Assembly (NCBI GenBank): GCA_028717305.1 | Contig: JAQUOC010000003.1 | Span: 1 to 32,262 of the forward strand | DNA from: Dehalococcoidales bacterium | Lineage (GTDB): Bacteria > Chloroflexota > Dehalococcoidia > Dehalococcoidales > UBA5760 | Direction of reading: 5' to 3' | DNA: 32,262 nt | Shown here: positions 26,729-32,262 of the stretch, piece by piece | Numbering within the stretch: position 1 is the first letter of the stretch | How the letters are laid out: every line of letters begins with the position of its first letter | The notes under the pieces: generated by a model | What the model was told of the DNA's origin: nothing | Databases searched by the model: none | The model's input: only the letters and a program-made list of their open reading frames with translations | Position numbers and translations under genes: made by a program

Positions 26729-27895
26729 GTGGAAAAGATTGTATATCTTGATAATACAGCAACGGTCTATCCCAAGCCAAAAGAAGTGATCGATTTCATG
26801 TGCCAATTCTACCGTGAAAAGGGCGTGAATCCCGGTCGCTCGGGATACGATCTTTGTGTAGAGGCTGGGGAGCTTGTATTTGAGACCAGGGAGATGTTGA
26901 CCAAGCTCTTTAATGGAGCTGACCCCAACCGACTTGTCTTTACCTATAATGCTTCGGATTCACTGAATATTATTATCAATGGTATCTTGGAGCCGGGGGA
27001 TCACGTAATAACTTCTAATCTGGAGCACAATTCCGTTCTACGCCCTATCCACCACTTGTATAGTGAAGGAATAGTTGAGGTAGACTATGTCCCTTTTGAT
27101 AACGAGGGTTATATCGACCCGGATGATATAAGAAAAAAGATGAAGAAGAATACCAAGCTGGTGATTATCAGTCACGCTTCAAACGTAATCGGTACAGTTC
27201 AGCCGGTCGGTGAGATCGGGAAGATCTGTAGAGAGAGGTCAGTGATATTTGCCATAGACGCAGCCCAAACCGCCGGCATCATACCCATTGACATTGAGGC
27301 CATGAATATCGATATTGTCGCTTTCACCGGCCATAAATCTCTGCTCGGCCCCACGGGCATTGGGGGAATCTACGTACGGGATGGAGTTGAGATTGCTCAG
27401 ACTCGGGCTGGTGGCACCGGCGTGCGTTCCGCCTATCCATTCCATCTACCGGAATATCCTTACCGGCTTGAGGTTGGCACGGTAAATCTGCTGGGTGTCG
27501 CAGGCTTAAACGCCGGACAAAAGTACATTGCTAAAAGGGGCCTCAATAACATCCATAAGGAAGAGATGAGACTGCTGGACCTATTTCAACAGGGGCTCTC
27601 GGAGATCGATCATATTACAACTTATGGTACGAAATCGCTGCAGAACCGGATGCCGGTACTCTCACTTAATATCGAGGGATACAAAGCTTTTGACACCGGG
27701 ATACTGCTCGATGGTGATTATGACATTGCCGTCAGAACCGGACTGCATTGCGCCCCAAAAGCACACGAACAATTGGGGACAGTTCCCGAAGGGTCAGTAC
27801 GGTTTGGTATTGGCCCAATGAATACCGAGTATGACATCCTTCACGCTATCGAAGCTGTGAAGGAGCTGGCTCCGACAAGAGCCACCTGCAAGTAG
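26729..27895 (+). CDS. Cysteine desulfurase-family protein, class V aminotransferase fold, EF2568-like clade
   Basis: 'YLDNTATVYPKPKEVIDFM', 'HNSVLRPIHHL', 'DAAQTAGIIPIDIEAMNIDIVAFTGHKSLLGPTGIGGIYV', 'RTGLHCAPKAHEQLGTVPEGSVRFGIGPMNTEYDI'. GTG start at 26729 favoured because AAGGAGAT lies directly upstream; the tracked ATG is at 26708. Confidence 0.88.
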   Translation: MEKIVYLDNTATVYPKPKEVIDFMCQFYREKGVNPGRSGYDLCVEAGELVFETREMLTKLFNGADPNRLVFTYNASDSLNIIINGILEPGDHVITSNLEHNSVLRPIHHLYSEGIVEVDYVPFDNEGYIDPDDIRKKMKKNTKLVIISHASNVIGTVQPVGEIGKICRERSVIFAIDAAQTAGIIPIDIEAMNIDIVAFTGHKSLLGPTGIGGIYVRDGVEIAQTRAGGTGVRSAYPFHLPEYPYRLEVGTVNLLGVAGLNAGQKYIAKRGLNNIHKEEMRLLDLFQQGLSEIDHITTYGTKSLQNRMPVLSLNIEGYKAFDTGILLDGDYDIAVRTGLHCAPKAHEQLGTVPEGSVRFGIGPMNTEYDILHAIEAVKELAPTRATCK

Positions 27896-27934
27896 AAACG
27901 CTGAAAGTAAAACTGAAGAGAGGATAGATAAGAT

Positions 27935-28252
27935 ATGCCAAAACTAGCCCTCGGTGAGATGGAAATCGAAGTTGATGAAAATGGTTTCATGAAGAATCCT
28001 GATGAGTGGAACCAGGCTATAGCTGAAGAGTTGGCCAAGACCGAAAATGCCCACCCAATGAATGAAGATGCCTGGAAAATAGTGAACTATCTTAGAGAGT
28101 ACTATCTTGATAAAGGTGTAGCACCACCGATCCGGATGCTGGTCAAGCAAACCGGGCTCAAACTGAAAGATATTTATCAGCTATTCCCCAACGGACCAGG
28201 CAGAGGCGCCTGTAAGGTGGCCGGATTACCCCGTCCCACCGGCTGTGTCTAG
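27935..28252 (+). CDS. dsrC: DsrC/TusE family sulfur-relay protein with both C-terminal cysteines
   Basis: 105 aa. 'HPMNEDAWKIVNYLREYYLDKGVAPPIRMLVKQTGLKLKDIYQLFPNGPGRGACKVAGLPRPTGCV' ends in the canonical DsrC arm. Confidence 0.95.
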   Translation: MPKLALGEMEIEVDENGFMKNPDEWNQAIAEELAKTENAHPMNEDAWKIVNYLREYYLDKGVAPPIRMLVKQTGLKLKDIYQLFPNGPGRGACKVAGLPRPTGCV

Positions 28253-28506
28253 TTTTGCAGGACGGGGAAAGCCATATCTTTACGACTGCTCACAATCAGG
28301 CAAAGTAACAGGTAAAACAAGAAGACAAAGTTTAGAGTATTATTTTACTACCATGGTCCACCTATCGGCGCTAATATTTGCTACTTATCTAATCTGGAAA
28401 CGACCAGGCAGGGATCCGTTATTGCTCTTAGCTTAAGTGAGGGTTCTGTCCCGATCGGTTACGAGAAACCTCATTAGCGCTAACAAATACCTTTGGCTGT
28501 GAGAAC

Positions 28507-31500
28507 ATGGAAGGGTTAGCCACGAAAAATGTAATTATGCAGAAAGTGGGAGGCGTGCTGGTTGTTGGCGGTGGCGTAGCTGGAATTCAGGCATCACTTG
28601 ATCTTGCCGAGTCGGGATATAGGGTTTACCTGCTGGAGAAATCCCCAGCCATTGGTGGCACCATGTCTCAACTGGATAAGACCTTCCCCAGCAACGACTG
28701 CGCCATGTGTATACTATCGCCGAAGCTTGTGGAATGCGGCAGGCACCTGAACATCGATGTAATAACTAACGCAGAATTAAAGGAAGTCAGTGGCGAGGCG
28801 GGCAGGTTTAGGGCAGTAATCGAGAAAAAACCGAGATATATCGATATAGACAGGTGCACCGGCTGTGGGGAGTGCACATCAGTATGCCCTGTAGAGTTAC
28901 CCAATCTCTTCGACGAGGGGTTGAGTCAACGGAAGGCAGTTTTTAGACCATTTGCTCAGGCCTATCCATCCGCCTTTACCATTGATAAGAAGGAAAGACC
29001 CCCCTGTGTAACAGCTTGTCCGGCGCATGTAAATGTACAGGGTTATATCGCCCTAATCAGCCAGGGAAAATACAAAGAGGCGCTGGATTTAATAAAGGAG
29101 AACCTTCCGCTAGCCGGTGTACTGGGTCGCGTTTGTCCTCGGCCCTGTGAAGCTGAATGCAAACGAGGCACTGTTGATGAGCCATTAGCTATCGCCGCTC
29201 TCAAAAGATTCGTCGCCGATAGAGCCGGTGATGAATTACCGCCGGACGTAAAAACAAAAGACGATAAGGTGGCAATAATCGGCTCAGGACCGGCCGGGCT
29301 TACCGCAGCCTATTATCTGGCTAAGGAGGGTTATCAGGTAACAGTTTTTGAAGCTCTTCCCGTAGCCGGAGGTATGCTCTATGTAGGTATTCCGGAGTAT
29401 CGTCTCCCCAAAGGTATGTTAGAGGAAGAAATAGAGGGAATTAAGAAGCTGGGGGTAGCGATTAGAACTAACACTCCGGTAGGCAAGAAGCTATCCCTGG
29501 CAGATCTCACAGAACAAGGATACAAAGCCGTATTCATTGCCGCCGGCGCTCACAAGAGTCAGAGGTTGGGTATTCCCGGCGAAGAGTCCGAGGGAGTTAT
29601 CGATGGAGTTACCTTCCTGAGAAACGTGAATCTAGGAGAGAGAATTCAACCTAAAGGTCGGGTGGCAATAATAGGGGGTGGAAATGTAGCGATAGATGCG
29701 GCCAGGAGCGTCTTACGGCTCAGAGCAGACCAAGTTTCCATCCTTTATCGAAGGTCTCGCGCCGAGATGCCAGCAAGTGATGAGGAAATAGAATCCGCTT
29801 TGGCTGAGGGAGTTGATATTCAACACCTGGTCGCTCCGGTGGAGATTCTCTCTCAAAGTGGCACAGTAGTAGGACTGAGGTGCATCCGGATGGAACTGGG
29901 GCCTCCGGATGCATCAGGCCGATGCAGCCCGATGCCCATATCAGGCTCGGAGTTTAATATTGATGCGGATATAGTAATACCTGCCATAGGCCAGATTCCG
30001 GACCTGTCATTTATTGACGACTCGGGATTGGAGGTTAACAAACGGGGAATTATTGTTGCCGATCCGCTAACCCTGGCTACCAGCCGACCGGGAATCTTTG
30101 CCGGCGGGGACGTCCAAACCGGACCCGGTCTAGCTATTGAGGCTGTAGCCGCCGGCAAGAGAGCAGCTATCTCTATTGACAGATACCTCAGGGGTGAGGA
30201 TATCGAAGCAGGCAGGACAGCGGAGGAGACAAAGCCCGCTACCATGACCGAGCTCCCCCCCAAAGTGGAACGCAAGCCGAGAGTAAAGATGCCCGTCCTC
30301 AATATGGAGAGAAGGTGCGGGGGCTTCGACGAAGTTGAACTGGGTTTTACTGAAGAGATGGCTATCCAGGAAGCCAGGCGGTGTTTAAACTGCGGCGTCT
30401 GCTCGGAGTGTATGCAGTGTGTTGCCTCCTGCGAGGCTGAGGCTATCAATCACCTGATGAAAACAGAGAGCCTGGAAATTGAGGTGGGTTCCGTTATATT
30501 GTGCCCCGGCTTTGATAAATTCGAGGCCGGAGTCTTCTCTAATTATGGTTACGGCATTTTCCCTAATGTGATAACCAGCATGGAGTTCGAGAGGATTCTG
30601 AGCGCCTCCGGTCCTTTTAAGGGTCAGCTTCTCCGGCCCTCAGACAGAGAGGCACCACAAAGGATTGCGTGGCTTCAGTGCGTGGGCTCCAGAGACATAA
30701 ATATCGCTCAAAACAGCTACTGCTCCTCAGTATGTTGCACCTACGCTATAAAGGAAGCGGTAGTAGCCAAGGAACATAGTTCCGTTCACCTTGAAACCAG
30801 CATCTTCTTTATGGATATCAGGACCTACGGTAAAGACTTCGAGCGTTATTATGAGCGGGCAAAGGAGGAACACGGTGTTCGATTCATAAGATCAAGAATA
30901 CACTCCATCCGTCAAGATGATGATGGGGGTCTTCTCATCAGGTACGCCAGTGAGGCGGGTGGGATAGAGGAGGAGAAATTCGACCTGGTGGTTCTCTCGG
31001 TAGGACTTAAACCGCCGTCAGCGGCAAAAGATCTGTCGGAAAGGCTCGGGCTCGGGCTTAACCAATACGGATTTTGCCAGGTTGGGGAGTTCTCGCCGGT
31101 AGCCACTTCTAAACCCGGGATATTCGCTGCCGGCGCGTTTACCGGGCCGAGAGATATCCCGGAAACAGTAGTTGAGGCAAGCGCTGCAGCTAGCGATGTT
31201 TCCTGCTTGCTATCCACAGTCCGGCATACGCTGACCATGGAGAAGCAGTACCCGCCGGAGAGAGACGTCACCGGAGAGAAGCCGCGAATCGGGGTCTTCA
31301 TCTGCTACTGCGGCATCAACATCGGGGGGGTAGTAAACGTCCCCGAAATAAAAGAATATGCCAGATCCTTACCCAATGTGGTCTTCTCTGACGACAATCT
31401 ATTCACCTGTTCGCAGGATACTCAGCAGAGAATAAAGGAGAAAATACGGGAATACAATCTTAATCGAGTAGTGGTGGCCTCCTGTACTCCTCGAACTCAT

Positions 31501-32262
31501 GAGCCACTGTTCCAGGAGACGCTCAGGGAGGCCGGGCTAAATAAACACCTCTTTGAAATGACAAATATTCGGGACCAGTGCTCCTGGGTTCATATGCGCC
31601 AGCCGGATAAGGCTACCGCTAAGGCCAAGGACTTGATAAGAATGTCGGTAGCCAAGGCACGGCTGATCGAGCCGTTGAAGCAGATACCGGTTGGAGTACA
31701 TCACGCTGCTTTGATCATTGGCGGCGGCATTTCAGGTATGGTTAGTGCCCTGAATCTGGCCGGGCAGGGATTTGAGGTCCACCTGGTGGAAAGAACCTCC
31801 CATCTCGGTGGCATCGCCAACAGGATACACCACACCCTTGAAGGCCTGGATGTCCAGACTTATCTCGGAGACCTCATCAATAAGGTCTCCAGTGAGCCGT
31901 TAATAAACATCTATAAAGAGGCTGATATCCTGGAAGTCAGCGGCTACGTAGGTAACTTCACCACTAAACTGCTGCTAAGCTCTGAGAAGGAATCCCGGGA
32001 GATAAATCACGGGGTTGCCATAATCACGAGCGGGGCTGAAGTCTATCGACCCGATGAGTACCTCTATGGTAAAGACTCCAGGGTATTTACCATACTGGAG
32101 CTGGAGGAGGAGATTGCCCGGGGTAATCCCCGGGTGTGTCTAAGTAAAAATGTGGTAATTATCCAGTGTGTGGGCTCCAGAGAAAAAGAAAGACCCTATT
32201 GCAGCCGAATTTGCTGTAGCGAATCAATAAAGTGTGCCCTCAAACTGAAGGAGATAAATCCC
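28507..32262 (+). CDS. HdrA-like / GltD-like / HdrA-like multidomain FAD and iron-sulfur oxidoreductase; 3' end beyond the window
   Basis: Open frame with no stop over 1252 codons, checked line by line across most of its length and to the window end. HdrA 'VVGGGVAGIQASLDLAESGYRVYLLEKSPAIGGTMSQLDKTFPSNDCAMCILSPKLVECGRH'; 'CTGCGECTSVCP'; GltD-like 'PPCVTACPAHVNVQGYIALI...VCPRPCEAECKRG...AIIGSGPAGLTAAYYLAKEGYQVTVFEALPVAGGML'; then HdrA 'LQCVGSRD...YCSSVCCTYAIKEA' and a second HdrA starting 'GVFICYCGINIGGVVNVPEI'. Confidence 0.93.
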   Translation, partial: MEGLATKNVIMQKVGGVLVVGGGVAGIQASLDLAESGYRVYLLEKSPAIGGTMSQLDKTFPSNDCAMCILSPKLVECGRHLNIDVITNAELKEVSGEAGRFRAVIEKKPRYIDIDRCTGCGECTSVCPVELPNLFDEGLSQRKAVFRPFAQAYPSAFTIDKKERPPCVTACPAHVNVQGYIALISQGKYKEALDLIKENLPLAGVLGRVCPRPCEAECKRGTVDEPLAIAALKRFVADRAGDELPPDVKTKDDKVAIIGSGPAGLTAAYYLAKEGYQVTVFEALPVAGGMLYVGIPEYRLPKGMLEEEIEGIKKLGVAIRTNTPVGKKLSLADLTEQGYKAVFIAAGAHKSQRLGIPGEESEGVIDGVTFLRNVNLGERIQPKGRVAIIGGGNVAIDAARSVLRLRADQVSILYRRSRAEMPASDEEIESALAEGVDIQHLVAPVEILSQSGTVVGLRCIRMELGPPDASGRCSPMPISGSEFNIDADIVIPAIGQIPDLSFIDDSGLEVNKRGIIVADPLTLATSRPGIFAGGDVQTGPGLAIEAVAAGKRAAISIDRYLRGEDIEAGRTAEETKPATMTELPPKVERKPRVKMPVLNMERRCGGFDEVELGFTEEMAIQEARRCLNCGVCSECMQCVASCEAEAINHLMKTESLEIEVGSVILCPGFDKFEAGVFSNYGYGIFPNVITSMEFERILSASGPFKGQLLRPSDREAPQRIAWLQCVGSRDINIAQNSYCSSVCCTYAIKEAVVAKEHSSVHLETSIFFMDIRTYGKDFERYYERAKEEHGVRFIRSRIHSIRQDDDGGLLIRYASEAGGIEEEKFDLVVLSVGLKPPSAAKDLSERLGLGLNQYGFCQVGEFSPVATSKPGIFAAGAFTGPRDIPETVVEASAAASDVSCLLSTVRHTLTMEKQYPPERDVTGEKPRIGVFICYCGINIGGVVNVPEIKEYARSLPNVVFSDDNLFTCSQDTQQRIKEKIREYNLNRVVVASCTPRTHEPLFQETLREAGLNKHLFEMTNIRDQCSWVHMRQPDKATAKAKDLIRMSVAKARLIEPLKQIPVGVHHAALIIGGGISGMVSALNLAGQGFEVHLVERTSHLGGIANRIHHTLEGLDVQTYLGDLINKVSSEPLINIYKEADILEVSGYVGNFTTKLLLSSEKESREINHGVAIITSGAEVYRPDEYLYGKDSRVFTILELEEEIARGNPRVCLSKNVVIIQCVGSREKERPYCSRICCSESIKCALKLKEINP

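Noticed and set aside
28245-28436. 63 aa + strand ORF after dsrC, with a hydrophobic stretch
   Set aside because: Overlaps the dsrC stop region, lacks a Shine-Dalgarno signal, and shows no similarity I can recognise.
29853-30449. 198 aa - strand ORF antisense to the HdrA/GltD fusion
   Set aside because: Opposite a continuous conserved frame; low-complexity Ser/Pro-rich peptide typical of antisense reading.
1-32262. CRISPR arrays, transposase or integrase genes, phage genes, toxin-antitoxin pairs and rRNA genes
   Set aside because: Looked for and not seen; apart from the truncated tRNA-Leu there is no direct sign of mobile DNA in the window.

Overview
This 32.3 kb window looks like a chromosomal segment of an anaerobic bacterium. 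Its style suggests Chloroflexota/Dehalococcoidia, but that is inference only. Left third: the 3' end of an alpha-glucan phosphorylase on the + strand, converging on a tightly coupled minus-strand glycogen/trehalose operon (treS-maltokinase fusion, malQ, glgB, GH57/DUF3536). Middle: a divergent COG1900/DUF39 homocysteine-biosynthesis gene, a tRNA cluster (Trp, Leu, Gly, Cys) followed by a truncated tRNA-Leu-like fragment, then a long minus-strand operon that joins an ABC transporter, two DUF364 proteins and the selenium-dependent molybdenum hydroxylase accessory proteins YqeB, YqeC and XdhC, with a MocA-like gene upstream. No molybdenum hydroxylase lies in the window. Right third: a minus-strand TRAP transporter with a D-cysteine desulfhydrase/ACC deaminase/cysteate lyase-family PLP enzyme and an ornithine cyclodeaminase/alanine dehydrogenase-family enzyme. 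These are separated by about 1 kb of AT-rich DNA from a + strand cluster: an EF2568-type cysteine desulfurase, a two-cysteine DsrC and a very large HdrA-GltD-HdrA fusion that runs off the end. The most interesting reading is a sulfur/selenium trafficking neighbourhood: a possible organosulfur import and lyase module next to a persulfide relay (desulfurase to DsrC to HdrA fusion), plus an unusual DUF364/ABC/YqeBC-XdhC operon.
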